DNA of 64,000 nucleotides from Streptomyces tuirus (GCF_014701095.1 NZ_AP023439.1:434001-498000); one strand, 5' to 3'. Shown: positions 26,548-35,481, counted from the first letter of the stretch. A program made the numbers and translations. Notes: generated by a model not told the origin, from the sequence alone.

Positions 26548-27744
26548 TTACCAGGTCACGGGGAGCTCCAGCATCCCCTGGATGGTGTCGCCGGGCTTGA
26601 AGGGGATCTCCTCGGCCGGGGCCGCCAGGCGCAGGGTGGGCAGCCGCTCGAAGAGGCTGTGCAGGGCGATCTCCAGCTCGGCCCGGGCGAGGTTCTGGCC
26701 GAGGCACTGGTGGATGCCGAAGCCGAACGCGACGTGGTGCCGGGCCGGGCGGCTCCAGTCGAGCGTGTCCGGCTCGGGGTAGACCGTGTCGTCGCGGTTG
26801 ATGACGGAGGTCGCGAAGACCACCCCCTCGCCCTCGCGGATCGTCGTCCCGGCCACCTCGATGTCCTCCACGGCGAGGCGCAGCATGCCGTCCGCGATCG
26901 ACAGCATCCGCATCAGCTCCTCGACCGCGGCCGGCAGCAGCCCGGGGTCCGCGCGCAGCTCGGCGAGCCGCTCGGGATGCTGGAGCAGGGTGAAGGTGCC
27001 GAGCGAGATCATGTTGGCGGTCGTCTCGTGACCCGCGACCAGCAGGATGAGGGCCATGGCGATCAGGCCCTCCCGGTCGAGGTCGCCCTCGCGCAGCTGC
27101 CGGTGGACCAGGTCGTCCAGGAGGCCGGTGCCGGGGTGCTGCTGCTTGCGGTCGATCAGCTCGCCGAAGTACGTCTCCAGCCGGTCGCGGGCGTCGAGCA
27201 CGTCGGCGGTCTCGGGGCCGCGCAGCAGCCGTCGCGACTGGGTCTCGAAGAAGTCGTGGTCGGAGTACGGGACGCCCAGCAGGGCGCAGATCACCATGGA
27301 CGGCACGGGCAGCGCGAAGGCGCTCACCAGGTCGGCGACCGGGCCGGCGGCGATCATCGCGTCGAGCCGTTGGTCCACGATCTGCTGGATCCGCGGCCGG
27401 AGTTCGACGGCCCGCTTGAGGGTGAAGTCCCCGACGACCATCCGCCGCTGGGCGCGGTGCTCGGGGTCGTCGACGCCGAGCAGGGCCGTTCTGCGGTTGC
27501 GGATCCCGGCGAAGCGTTTGCTGGGGGCGGGGAAGCCTGGCCGGTCGCGGTTGGACGACAGGCGCGGGTCGGCCAGCAGCGCGCGGGCGGTGGCGTGCCC
27601 GCTGACGAGCCACGCCTCGCGTCCGTCGAAGAGGGTGATGCGGGTCAGGGGGCGTTCGGTGCGCAGCGCGTCGTAGGCGGCGGGCGGGTGGTAGGGGCAG
27701 GTCCGGCTCTGAGGGAAGGCGACGGGTGCGGTCGTGTCCGTCAT
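26548..27744 (-). CDS. cytochrome P450, CYP105 family
   Basis: A 398-residue soluble bacterial P450. The oxygen-activation motif is AGHETT, the K-helix ExxR is in EELMRML, and the heme Cys lies in FGFGIHQCLGQ. The N-terminal text AFPQSRTCPYHPP and RLSSNRDRPGFPAPS is typical of CYP105. S. coelicolor CYP105D5, followed by a ferredoxin gene, hydroxylates fatty acids; this gene pair has the same layout, but its substrate is not known. The ATG is at 27744. A GTACG-T-CGTAC palindrome lies 21-31 bp upstream and may be an operator. Confidence 0.92.
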   Translation of the reverse strand: MTDTTAPVAFPQSRTCPYHPPAAYDALRTERPLTRITLFDGREAWLVSGHATARALLADPRLSSNRDRPGFPAPSKRFAGIRNRRTALLGVDDPEHRAQRRMVVGDFTLKRAVELRPRIQQIVDQRLDAMIAAGPVADLVSAFALPVPSMVICALLGVPYSDHDFFETQSRRLLRGPETADVLDARDRLETYFGELIDRKQQHPGTGLLDDLVHRQLREGDLDREGLIAMALILLVAGHETTANMISLGTFTLLQHPERLAELRADPGLLPAAVEELMRMLSIADGMLRLAVEDIEVAGTTIREGEGVVFATSVINRDDTVYPEPDTLDWSRPARHHVAFGFGIHQCLGQNLARAELEIALHSLFERLPTLRLAAPAEEIPFKPGDTIQGMLELPVTW

Positions 27745-28093
27745 GAAGACCTCGCAGACGAGTAGTACGTCGTACCGACCGTCATTAGATGCCCCAGGCA
27801 CCTATGGGACGACGCGAAGTTCGGCCAGATCGCCGGCGCCGGCAACATGGCCGGGGAACGCCGCCTTCCCGTTCGAACTCCGGAGGCGGAGGGGCGCGTT
27901 GCGGGTTCGGCATGCCGGCCGGGGCGCGGGTGCGGCGACGCCCATTCGAAAACCGGTTGTCCGCACGGCCGGGCAGGCCTCAGGATCCGGCCATGCCTAC
28001 GTTCACCGTTCTCCTGCCGTTGTCCGCCGCCGCTCGTGCCGCGGGCCGACAGCAGCAGTCCGGCCATCTGGGAGGGCCGACGCCGCCGCGCTC
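27745..28093. other. divergent region, CYP105 / LysE genes
   Basis: About 349 bp between divergent genes. GTACGTCGTAC at 27765-27775 is a perfect 5+1+5 palindrome close to the P450 start. The remainder is G+C-rich with no clear gene or hairpin. Confidence 0.4.
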
Positions 28094-28726
28094 ATGACGG
28101 CCGCGCTCGTCGCGGGGCTGCTCGCCGGGTACGGCATCGCCGTCCCCGTGGGCGCCGTCGGGACCTACCTCGTCTCCCTCACCGCCCGCACCACCCTGCG
28201 CACCGGTGTCTGCGCCGCGCTCGGCGTCGCCACCGCCGACGGGCTCTACGCCCTCGCGGCCACCCTCGGGGGCACCGCTCTGGCGTCGGCGCTGCGGCCG
28301 GTGCTCGGGCCACTGCGCTGGGTGTGCGTGCTGGTGCTGCTGGCCCTCGCGGTGCGGGGCGCCGTCACCGCGCTGCGCGAGTACCGCGGCCACCGGCTCG
28401 CGACCCGTACCGCCCCCGCTCCTCCGGGGCCCGCCCGGGCCTACCTGGGCCTGCTGGGCATCACCCTGCTGAACCCCACCACCGTCGTCTACTTCGCGGT
28501 CCTCGTCCTCGGCTCCCGGGCCACCGGCCCGGCCGGCCCGCTGGAGCAGGGCGTGTTCGTACTGGCCGCGTTCGCCGCCTCCGCGAGCTGGCAGGTGCTG
28601 CTGGCCGGGAGCGGCGCCCTGCTGGGCCGCGCGCTGACCGGCCACCGGGGGCGGCTGGCGACGGCTCTGGTCGCGAGCGGCGTGATGACGGCTCTGGCCG
28701 TGCGGATGGCGCTGGCGCCGGGGTGA
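28094..28726 (+). CDS. LysE/RhtB-family amino acid exporter
   Basis: A 210-residue membrane protein with about six hydrophobic segments. The N-terminal GYGIAVPVGAVGTYLVSLTART and the GVCAALGVATADGLYALAA segment match the LysE/RhtB family (PVGP-type first helix, ADxxY second helix). ITLLNPTTVVYFAVLVLGS is the conserved NP loop before helix 4. The family exports amino acids and related small molecules. The ATG at 28094 is used because the conserved first helix starts there; no strong ribosome site is visible. Confidence 0.88.
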   Translation: MTAALVAGLLAGYGIAVPVGAVGTYLVSLTARTTLRTGVCAALGVATADGLYALAATLGGTALASALRPVLGPLRWVCVLVLLALAVRGAVTALREYRGHRLATRTAPAPPGPARAYLGLLGITLLNPTTVVYFAVLVLGSRATGPAGPLEQGVFVLAAFAASASWQVLLAGSGALLGRALTGHRGRLATALVASGVMTALAVRMALAPG

Positions 28727-28831
28727 GGGGCGTTTTACGGCCTGATCCCGCCCGGTACGGATGATTCCCGGGGGCACGGGTGTTGAAGACAGGCGGCGAT
28801 GAGCCGCGGACGCGACGATGGGACGGATGCC

Positions 28832-29281
28832 ATGCCTCTCGAAGGCGAGTACGAACCCAGCCCGACACAGTGGGTGCGCAAGCAGGTCGAACTGTACGAG
28901 AGCTCCGGCGGCACGGAGGGGACGACGCTCCAGGGCTCGAAGATGCCGGTCGTCGTCCTGACCTCACGCGGGGCGCGGAGCGGAAAGCTGCGCAAGACGC
29001 CGGTGATGCGGGTCGAGCACGAGGGGCGCTACGCCGCGGTGGCTTCCCTCGGTGGGTCGCCCAAGCATCCGGTCTGGTACTTCAACCTCCTGGCCGATCC
29101 GCACGTGGAGCTCCAGGACGGGCCGGTGAAGCAGGACATGACCGCCCGTGAGGTCGAGGGCGAGGAGAAGGCGGCCTGGTGGGAGCGGGCCGTCGCGGCC
29201 TACCCGGCGTACGCCGACTACCAGAAGAAGACGGACCGGGAGATTCCGGTGTTCGTCCTGGAGCCGGCCGAGGGCGGCTGA
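28832..29281 (+). CDS. Ddn-type deazaflavin-dependent nitroreductase
   Basis: A 149-residue split-barrel protein of the deazaflavin (F420)-dependent nitroreductase family (Ddn). The conserved blocks are [57 protein letters not shown] and [30 protein letters not shown]. In Mycobacterium, Ddn reduces quinones and activates nitroimidazoles with reduced F420. Start at [16 protein letters not shown], the usual N-terminus; an upstream ATG (28799) is possible. A strong hairpin follows the stop. Confidence 0.9.
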   Translation: MPLEGEYEPSPTQWVRKQVELYESSGGTEGTTLQGSKMPVVVLTSRGARSGKLRKTPVMRVEHEGRYAAVASLGGSPKHPVWYFNLLADPHVELQDGPVKQDMTAREVEGEEKAAWWERAVAAYPAYADYQKKTDREIPVFVLEPAEGG

Positions 29282-29288
29282 GTACGGG

Positions 29289-29315
29289 GCCGGCCGCCCG
29301 GTGCGGGCGGCCGGC
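29289..29315 (+). terminator. hairpin terminator after the Ddn-type gene
   Basis: A perfect 12-bp stem (GCCGGCCGCCCG and complement) around GTG, 7 bp past the stop and followed by GAAAAAATCTT. It lies between convergent genes. Confidence 0.78.
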
Positions 29316-29369
29316 GAAAAAATCTTGCTCCCCGGGGGTGTGAACCCCGTCCGAGGGGGCACGCGAGGT

Positions 29370-30329
29370 TCAGGCCCCGCCGCGTCCCCCCGTCGCGGCG
29401 GGGCTTTCCGCTGCCTCGCGGGCGGGCCGGTCCGTCACGTCGAGGAATACCTGGTCCGCCTCGGGGACCGTCCGCGCGATGGACCGCTTGATCCGGACGG
29501 CGACCTCCTCCACGCGCTCGCTGTCCAGACCGGGCACGAGGTCGACGCGGGCGGCCACGAGGGCCGTGTCCAGCCCGGTCTTCATCGTGAACAGCGCCTC
29601 GACACTGTCGATCTCCGGCTGGGCCCGCAGCAGCGACTCGATCCGCCCGCTCGTCTCCGGGTCGGCCGCCTCGCCGATCAGCTGGTCGCGGGCGTCACGG
29701 CCCAGCCGGAAGGCCACGTAGACCAGCAGCGCGCCGATGGCGAGCGAGGCGGACGCCTCCCACACCACCTGGCCGGTGATCATGTGCAGCGCCATGCCCA
29801 CGATGGCGAGGGTGACGCCGAGCACCGCGGTGCCGTCCTCGGCAATGACCGTCCGCAGGGCCGGGTCGCGCATCCCGGCGCCGGTGCCGCCCTGCTTGCG
29901 CACCTGGTAGAGCGCCCGCAGCAGCGAACCGCCCTCCGCGAGGAGGGCGATCCCGAGGACGATCAGGCCCGCCACATAGCCGCCGAGTTCCTCCTCCGCA
30001 CCGCTCGCCAGGGCTTCGAAGCCCTGGAAGAAGGAGAAACAGCCGCCCATCACGAAGATCCCGACGGCCGCGAGGAGCGACCAGAAAAACCGCTCCTTGC
30101 CGTACCCGAAGGGATGACGCCGGTCGGCGGGGCGGCGGCTGCGGCGCAGTGCCGCGAGCAGGAACACCTCGTTCAGGCTGTCGGCCACCGAGTGGGCCGC
30201 CTCGGAGAGCAGGGCGGGTGAGCCCGCCGCCAGGCCGCCGATGGCCTTGGCCACCGCGATCACCAGATTGGCCGCGAGCGCCACCAGCACGGTGACGCGT
30301 GTCCTGCGGTCACTTCCTTCATCAGTCAC
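29370..30329 (-). CDS. cation diffusion facilitator (CDF) metal exporter
   Basis: A 319-residue membrane protein with about six spans and a cytoplasmic C-terminal domain. The metal-site signature AGSPALLSEAAHSVADSLNE in helix 2 (HxxxD) marks the CDF family, which exports Zn, Mn or Fe in exchange for protons. The cytoplasmic tail (about 225-305) fits the ferredoxin-like CDF dimer domain. The GTG at 30329 is the most reasonable start before the first span (TVLVALAANLVIAVAKAIGGLAAGS), though its ribosome site is weak. The gene is divergent from the GST-like gene. Metal specificity cannot be read. Confidence 0.88.
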   Translation of the reverse strand: MTDEGSDRRTRVTVLVALAANLVIAVAKAIGGLAAGSPALLSEAAHSVADSLNEVFLLAALRRSRRPADRRHPFGYGKERFFWSLLAAVGIFVMGGCFSFFQGFEALASGAEEELGGYVAGLIVLGIALLAEGGSLLRALYQVRKQGGTGAGMRDPALRTVIAEDGTAVLGVTLAIVGMALHMITGQVVWEASASLAIGALLVYVAFRLGRDARDQLIGEAADPETSGRIESLLRAQPEIDSVEALFTMKTGLDTALVAARVDLVPGLDSERVEEVAVRIKRSIARTVPEADQVFLDVTDRPAREAAESPAATGGRGGA

Positions 30330-30429
30330 CCACGCCGATTGCCCCGGTCGGCGGTGCTCACACCGTGCCGTCGGCGGAAAACGGGGAACGCGTTCACCAG
30401 GGTCCACGTACGGCAAGGAGGTCACACCC

Positions 30430-31455
30430 ATGAGCCGCGACGACGGCGACGACGGCAACACCGGCTACGGAAGGAGGACGTTCAAACGGTCCAAGGCGCA
30501 TTTCGCGGACCGCATCACCGCGGACGGCCGGGACGGCTGGCCGGTCGAGGCCGGCCGCTACCGTCTGGTCGTCAGCCGGGCCTGCCCGTGGGCGAGCCGG
30601 TCGCTGGTCTCCCGGCGGCTGCTCGGCCTGGAGGACGCCCTGTCCCTGGCCGTCGCCGACCCGATCCAGGACGACCGCAGCTGGCGCTTCACGCTCGACG
30701 AGGACGGCCGCGACCCGGTCCTCGGCATCCGCTATCTCAGCGAGGCCTACGACCGGCGCGCGAGCGACTACCCCGGCGGGGTCAGTGTGCCGGCGATCGT
30801 GGACGTGCCCAGCGGCCGGCTGGTGACCAACGACTACCAGCAGCTCACCCTCGACCTCGCGACCGAGTGGACGGCCCTGCACCGGGACGGCGCGCCCGAC
30901 CTGTACCCGGACAAGCTGCGCGACGAGATCGACGAGGTGATGGCGGACGTCTACGAGGACGTCAACAACGGCGTCTACAAGGCGGGTTTCGCCACCGGGC
31001 AGGAGGAGTACGAGGCGGCCTGCGCCGGGGTGTTCCGCCGGCTGGAACTGCTCGCGGACCGGCTGGAGCGGCAGCGGTACCTCGTCGGCGACACGATCAC
31101 CGAGGCGGACATCCGGCTCTTCACCACCCTGGTGCGCTTCGACGCGGTCTACCACGCCCACTTCAAGTGCAACCGCTGGAAGCTGACGGAGAACGAGGTG
31201 CTGTGGGCGTACGTCCGCGACCTCTACCAGACGCCCGGGTTCGGCGACACCGTCGACTTCGACCACATCAAGCGCCACTACTACCAGGTGCACACGGGCA
31301 TCAATCCGACCCGCATCGTGCCGCTCGGCCCGGACCTGTCCGGCTGGCTGACCCCGCACCACCGCGAGGAGCTGGGCGGGCGCCCGTTCGGTGACGGCAC
31401 ACCGCCCGGGCCGGTCCGCGCCGAGGAGCGGATCCCGGCGGCACACACCCCCTGA
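30430..31455 (+). CDS. glutathionyl-hydroquinone reductase-like (Xi-class GST)
   Basis: A 341-residue enzyme of the Xi-class GST / YqjG family. The catalytic Cys is in SRACPWASR (about residue 57), and the C-terminal GST domain contains YLVGDTITEADIRLFTTLVRFDAVYHAHFKCN and the RHYYQVHTGINPTRIVPLGP ending typical of this family. Such enzymes remove a thiol from thiolated hydroquinones. Streptomyces lacks glutathione in general, so mycothiol or another thiol is the likely partner (inference). AAGGAGG precedes the ATG. The DUF4235 gene follows after 32 bp. Confidence 0.9.
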   Translation: MSRDDGDDGNTGYGRRTFKRSKAHFADRITADGRDGWPVEAGRYRLVVSRACPWASRSLVSRRLLGLEDALSLAVADPIQDDRSWRFTLDEDGRDPVLGIRYLSEAYDRRASDYPGGVSVPAIVDVPSGRLVTNDYQQLTLDLATEWTALHRDGAPDLYPDKLRDEIDEVMADVYEDVNNGVYKAGFATGQEEYEAACAGVFRRLELLADRLERQRYLVGDTITEADIRLFTTLVRFDAVYHAHFKCNRWKLTENEVLWAYVRDLYQTPGFGDTVDFDHIKRHYYQVHTGINPTRIVPLGPDLSGWLTPHHREELGGRPFGDGTPPGPVRAEERIPAAHTP

Positions 31456-31487
31456 CCCCTTCCCCCCTCAGCTACCAAGGAGTTCCC

Positions 31488-31784
31488 GTGGCAAAGAAGA
31501 AGAAGATGTCCCTCGCGTACCAGCCCCTCGGGTTCGTGCTCGGCTGGTCCGGCGGCTGGCTGGCCGGGCTCGCCTTCCGCAAGACGTGGATGGCGATCCG
31601 GCACGAGGAGGACGCGCCCGACGCGCTGGACAAGGACCGCGGCTGGGGCGAAGTGCTGCTCGCCGCGGCGATCCAGGGCGCCATCTTCGCGGTGGTGCGC
31701 AGCGCCGTGGACCGCGCGGGCGCCAAGGCGATCGAGCGTTCGACCGGAACCTGGCCGGTCGGTGAGAAGGGCGGCCGGGACTGA
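31488..31784 (+). CDS. DUF4235 small membrane protein
   Basis: A 98-residue protein beginning MAKKKKMSLAYQPLGFVLGWSGGWLAGLAF, with one hydrophobic segment near the N-terminus and a second weaker one (EVLLAAAIQGAIFAVVRSAVD). This is the DUF4235 pattern, function unknown. The GTG start has CAAGGAGTT upstream. It follows the GST-like gene closely and ends at a strong hairpin, so the two probably share a transcript. Confidence 0.85.
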   Translation: MAKKKKMSLAYQPLGFVLGWSGGWLAGLAFRKTWMAIRHEEDAPDALDKDRGWGEVLLAAAIQGAIFAVVRSAVDRAGAKAIERSTGTWPVGEKGGRD

Positions 31785-31789
31785 CACCG

Positions 31790-31823
31790 GCGCGGCCCCG
31801 CCCGGCACCGGGCGGGGCCGCGC
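31790..31823 (+). terminator. hairpin terminator after the DUF4235 gene
   Basis: A perfect 15-bp stem (GCGCGGCCCCGCCCG and complement) with a 4-nt loop, 6 bp past the stop. Confidence 0.8.
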
Positions 31824-31908
31824 TGTGTGCTCGGCCGTTCTTCTGGATCGTCGTCGTGGGGGGCGCGAGTCGGGACGCGGGGCTGCCGGCACCCGGCGTA
31901 CGCCGTGC

Positions 31909-32301
31909 TCAGCCCTGCTTGGGTGCCGTCGGGGTGGTGCGGCGCAAGGTGAAGGAGTGGCCTGCCGGGTCGGCGTAGCCGCGCTCCTCCAGGGGGCCCG
32001 AGGGTTCCCTGGCCTCCAGGGGACGGCCGCCGAGGCCGATGACCCGGCGTTCGACCGCGTCGAGGTCGTCGACCACGAACTCCAGGTGGGCCTGGAGGGA
32101 GTTCTCGGGGCGCGGCCAGCTGGGCGCGGTCGCGTTGACGTCCCGGCGCAGTGCGATCCGGAAGCCGTCGGCGCTCTTGATCTCCACCCGGTTGGCGGTG
32201 GCGTCCGACTCCTCCCCCTCCAGCAGTTCCTTGTAGAACGCGGCGAGCTTCTCGGGCTCGGCGCAGTCGAGCACGAGAACCCCCGTTTTCACCAGTGCCA
32301 T
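31909..32301 (-). CDS. VOC-family (glyoxalase/bleomycin-resistance fold) protein
   Basis: A 130-residue protein with two beta-alpha-beta-beta-beta units: VKTGVLVLDCAEPEKLAAFYKELLEGE and the second half LQAHLEFVVDDLDAVERRVIGLGGRPLE...YADPAGHSFTLRR. This is the vicinal-oxygen-chelate fold, used by glyoxalases, dioxygenases and drug-binding proteins. His and Glu candidates for metal binding are present (HLEFVV), but the role is unknown. It is encoded alone, facing the DUF4235 gene. Confidence 0.85.
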   Translation of the reverse strand: MALVKTGVLVLDCAEPEKLAAFYKELLEGEESDATANRVEIKSADGFRIALRRDVNATAPSWPRPENSLQAHLEFVVDDLDAVERRVIGLGGRPLEAREPSGPLEERGYADPAGHSFTLRRTTPTAPKQG

Positions 32302-32380
32302 GTCTCCTCCGCAGGATTCCGGTCGCGGGGCGGTCGTGCCCCGCGGACCCGTACCTTGCGGATATCCCGGAGCGGCGGAT

Positions 32381-32845
32381 TCAGTCGGTCCTCAACCACC
32401 GTCCGTCGCACATGAGTTCACGCCCGTCGAGCTCGTCGGCCTCCCGCCAGGCCTGCACCCGCCGGGGCACGACACGGAAGTAGAGGTACGGCGTGGCGAG
32501 CCGGCGGGGGTCGAACCCGGTCTTGGCGGCGAAGAGTTCGGCGTCCTGCTCGGTCAGCTCACCGGGCTGGACCGTCTCGACGCTGCCCTCGACCAGGACG
32601 ACGTCACGGGTCGGCCCGATGCCCACCCGGGCCCGGCCGGAGGCGGCCAGGTTCCGTCCGGTGGGGCTGGATGCGGGCGTGGCGAACAGCAGGTACGAGC
32701 CGTTCCAGAGGAAGGACAGCGGGACGAGGTACGGCGTCCCCGACGCGCCGTCGGCCGTGGCGACCCAGGCGTCCACGTCGTGTTCCAGACGGTGCAGGGT
32801 GTCCTTCTTGCGCTGCTCGGCGCTGCGTACGGGTGGGGACGTCAT
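32381..32845 (-). CDS. PPOX-class (flavin/F420-dependent) oxidoreductase
   Basis: A 154-residue split-barrel protein similar to pyridoxamine-5'-phosphate oxidase-like F420 or FMN enzymes. The core strands VDAWVATADGASGTPYLVPLSFLWNGSYLLFATP and RARVGIGPTRDVVLVEGSVETVQ are typical. The ATG is supported by CAGGAGGCCCACCGCG. It is 79 bp from the VOC gene on the same strand, so co-transcription is possible. Substrate and cofactor choice are not readable. Confidence 0.83.
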   Translation of the reverse strand: MTSPPVRSAEQRKKDTLHRLEHDVDAWVATADGASGTPYLVPLSFLWNGSYLLFATPASSPTGRNLAASGRARVGIGPTRDVVLVEGSVETVQPGELTEQDAELFAAKTGFDPRRLATPYLYFRVVPRRVQAWREADELDGRELMCDGRWLRTD

Positions 32846-33149
32846 CGCGGTGGGCCTCCTGACGAGTCGTCGGACGGACTCGGACCAGTGTGGCGTCCCG
32901 GGGCTCCGGAGGCTCGTGGACAAGCCGTGCCCTGCGAGGGAGGACGGAGTATACGCAGCTCACGCGCTGTCCGCCGTAACCGAGATCACGGCCGTATCAC
33001 CGAATGGCTTGTTCACGCCGTGGGCAGCCTCGTACCGCTTCTCGGTTCAACGTTCGTACCGCGAAGCCGAGTTCGAGTGTGCGGCCGGTCATGGCACCGT
33101 CCGCTCGCAGGGGCGGGGGCTCTGCGGTCCGTCTCCCGAAAGGAAGCAC
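32846..33149. other. divergent promoter region, PPOX / terpene cyclase genes
   Basis: About 304 bp with no gene. Part of it (GAGTATACGCAGC, ATCACCGAATGGCTTGTTC, GGTTCAACGTTCGTACCG) is less G+C-rich and should hold the cyclase promoter. No clear palindromic operator was found. Confidence 0.4.
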
Positions 33150-34181
33150 ATGCCTCAGGACGTCCGGTTCGACCTGCCCTTCGACACCCCCGTCAGCGAG
33201 CATCTGGAGCTCGCCCGGGCGCGACATCTGCGCTGGGTGTGGGACATGCGGCTGGTCCGCAGCCGGGAGGGGTTCGAGGAGTACAAGTCCTGGGACCTGC
33301 CTCTGGCGGCCGCCCGCACCTATCCGCACGCGTCGGCGGACGACATGGTCGTCCTGATGAACTGGTTCTCGCTGGCCTTCCTCTTCGACGACCAGTTCGA
33401 CGCCGGCCGCCCCGACCGCGCCGAGCGGATTGCCGAGGTCGCCCGGGAGCTGATCGTCACTCCCCTGCGCCCGGGCGGCAGCCCGCCCCGGGTGGTCTGC
33501 CCGATAACGCTCGCCTGGGCGGAGGTCTGGAACCATCTCTCGAGTGGCATGTCTCTGACATGGCAGACGCGCTTCGCCGCCTCCTGGGGGCGGTTCCTGG
33601 TCGCGCACTGCGAGGAGGTCGACCTGGCCGCACGGGGCCTGGAGGGCACGCTCGGACTCGACGAGTACAGGGTCTTCCGGCGCCGTACGGTCGGGATCCA
33701 CCACAGCATCGACGCGGGTGAGCGCAGCCGCGGCTTCGAGGTGCCGCCTCAGGCGATGGCGCATCCGGTGATGGAGCGGATGCGTGATCTGGCCGCGGAC
33801 ACCATCGGGTTCATGAACGACATCCACTCCTTCGAGCGGGAGAAGCGCCGTGGCGACGGCCACAACCTCATCGCCGTGCTGCGCCGGGAGCGCGGCTGCT
33901 CGTGGCAGGAGGCCACCGACGAGGCGTACCGGATGACGATCGGCTGTCTCGACGAGTACCTCGGACTCCAGGAGCGCGTCCCCGGGATGTGCGACGAGCT
34001 CGGGCTCGGCGAGGCGGAGCGCGACCGGGTGCGGATGGGTGTGGAGGCCATCCAGCACTGGATCAACGGCAACTACGAGTGGGCGCTGACGACCGGGCGC
34101 TACGCGGCGGCGAAGGAGGGCGCGGTGGCCACCGCCGAACTGGCCGGACGCGGCTCGGTGGACGACCTGCTGACCGTGTGA
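33150..34181 (+). CDS. class I sesquiterpene synthase, T-muurolol-synthase-like
   Basis: A 343-residue terpene cyclase. The Mg-binding aspartate-rich motif is DDQFD (residues 80-84), and the NSE motif is NDIHSFERE (Asn223, Ser227, Glu231). The Arg-Tyr pair near the C-terminus (TTGRYAAAKEG) completes the diphosphate pocket. Length and motifs fit cyclisation of farnesyl diphosphate. The text MPQDVRFDLPFDTPVSEHLELARARH resembles, from memory, the (+)-T-muurolol synthase of S. clavuligerus, so a cadinane-type product is my best guess. AAAGGAAG precedes the ATG. It converges on the conservon P450 gene, a possible tailoring enzyme. Confidence 0.9.
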   Translation: MPQDVRFDLPFDTPVSEHLELARARHLRWVWDMRLVRSREGFEEYKSWDLPLAAARTYPHASADDMVVLMNWFSLAFLFDDQFDAGRPDRAERIAEVARELIVTPLRPGGSPPRVVCPITLAWAEVWNHLSSGMSLTWQTRFAASWGRFLVAHCEEVDLAARGLEGTLGLDEYRVFRRRTVGIHHSIDAGERSRGFEVPPQAMAHPVMERMRDLAADTIGFMNDIHSFEREKRRGDGHNLIAVLRRERGCSWQEATDEAYRMTIGCLDEYLGLQERVPGMCDELGLGEAERDRVRMGVEAIQHWINGNYEWALTTGRYAAAKEGAVATAELAGRGSVDDLLTV

Positions 34182-34190
34182 CACGACGAT

Positions 34191-34216
34191 GCCCGGCCGG
34201 AGTGGTCCGGCCGGGC
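34191..34216. terminator. shared terminator between terpene cyclase and conservon operon
   Basis: A perfect 11-bp stem (GCCCGGCCGGA and complement) with loop GTGG, between the two convergent stop codons. Confidence 0.75.
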
Positions 34217-34230
34217 ACCGCGCGGTGGTG

Positions 34231-35481
34231 TTACACGGCGAACTCGACCGGCAGGCTGTCCAGCCGCGACTCCCAGGTGGAGGCGGTCGAGGTGAGCTCG
34301 TCCGCTGACACGGCCAGCGTCAGGCCCGGCAGGCGGTGCAGCAGGACGTCGACGGCGATCTCGATGATGGACTGTCCGATGCCCTGCCCGGGGCACTCGT
34401 GCGGGCCCGAACTGAACGCCAGGTGGGCCTGGTTGCCCTGGACCGAGACACCCGTGTCCGGCCGGACGTCGGGGTCGGCGTTGCCCGCCGCGAGGCCCAG
34501 CACCAGCAGGTCGCCCTCCTGGATCTGGTGGCCGCCGAGTTCCAGGTCTCCGGCGGCGAAGCGGCCCGGCAGCACGGCGAGCGGCGGGCTGTTCCACATG
34601 ACCTCCTCCACCACGGCGGAGATGTTCAGCTGGCCGCTGATCAGTCCGGTGAGCCGGGCGGAGTCCGTGAGGATCGACTGGAGCACCCGGGCCAGCAGAT
34701 TGCTGGTCGTGGTGTGCGCGGCGATCAGCACCAGACGCAGATGGCTGAGCACCTCGTCCTCGTCGAGACCGGCCGCGTGCCCCAGCAGGGCGGTGGTGAA
34801 GTCGCCGCCGGGCTCGGCCCGCTTGCGCTCGGCCAGTTCGCCGAGGATCACCATGATGCGCTCGTTGTGCGCGAGCGCGTCCTCGCCGCCCTTGAGGACC
34901 TGGGCGCAGGACTCGACCAGGTCGCGGCCCTCCGCCTCCGCGAGCCCGAGGATGCGGGTGAGCACGAGCATCGGCAGGTACTCGGCGTAGTCCGCCACGA
35001 GGTCGGCGCGTCCGGTGTCGGCGAACGCGTCGATCTGCTTGTTCGCGAAGTGGGTCGCGTGGCGCCGGATACCGCGGGCCGCCGCCGCCTGGAGCCCGTC
35101 GGTGACGGCCGCACGCAGCCTGCGGTGCGGTTCGCCGTCCTGGGAGACGCAGTCCGGCCGCCAGCCGATCATCGGGATCAGCGGGGAGGTCTCGGCGACC
35201 CGCCCGTCGGCCCAGTCCCGCCAGATCCGCGCGTCCCGGCTGAACTGGCGGGGGTTGTCGAGCACCCGCCGGTTGTCCCGGTAGCCGAGGACCAGCCAGG
35301 CGGGCACGTCGCCCTCGAGGAGGACCGGCGCGACCGAGCCGTGCTCCTTGCGCAGCCGCTCGTAGATGCCCTCCGGGTCCGTCGCGGCGTCCGGGCCGTA
35401 CAGCCGGGTCGGGTCGGCCCCGTGGTGGGCGACGGGGCAGCCCCGCATGGGCGGGAGGCCGGATTCGGTCGAGTCGTTCAT
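34231..35481 (-). CDS. conservon-associated cytochrome P450 lacking ExxR (CYP157-like)
   Basis: A 416-residue P450 at the end of the conservon operon. The heme loop is FSSGPHECPGQG (Cys363). Two usual motifs are altered. The K-helix reads EEVMW (292-296), with Trp where the ExxR arginine should be. The I-helix reads AAHTTT (254-259), without the acidic residue of AGx(D/E)T. CYP157 members of S. coelicolor are known to lack the ExxR arginine and also sit in conservons, so CYP157 is the probable family. The ATG overlaps the cvnD stop by 4 bp. It may oxidise the product of the convergent terpene cyclase, or act in signalling; neither is shown. Confidence 0.88.
   Translation of the reverse strand: MNDSTESGLPPMRGCPVAHHGADPTRLYGPDAATDPEGIYERLRKEHGSVAPVLLEGDVPAWLVLGYRDNRRVLDNPRQFSRDARIWRDWADGRVAETSPLIPMIGWRPDCVSQDGEPHRRLRAAVTDGLQAAAARGIRRHATHFANKQIDAFADTGRADLVADYAEYLPMLVLTRILGLAEAEGRDLVESCAQVLKGGEDALAHNERIMVILGELAERKRAEPGGDFTTALLGHAAGLDEDEVLSHLRLVLIAAHTTTSNLLARVLQSILTDSARLTGLISGQLNISAVVEEVMWNSPPLAVLPGRFAAGDLELGGHQIQEGDLLVLGLAAGNADPDVRPDTGVSVQGNQAHLAFSSGPHECPGQGIGQSIIEIAVDVLLHRLPGLTLAVSADELTSTASTWESRLDSLPVEFAV

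Noticed and set aside
32300..33721. Long plus-strand frame spanning the PPOX gene and the terpene cyclase 5' region
   Set aside because: It crosses an intergenic promoter region and two genes in wrong frames and shows no domain.
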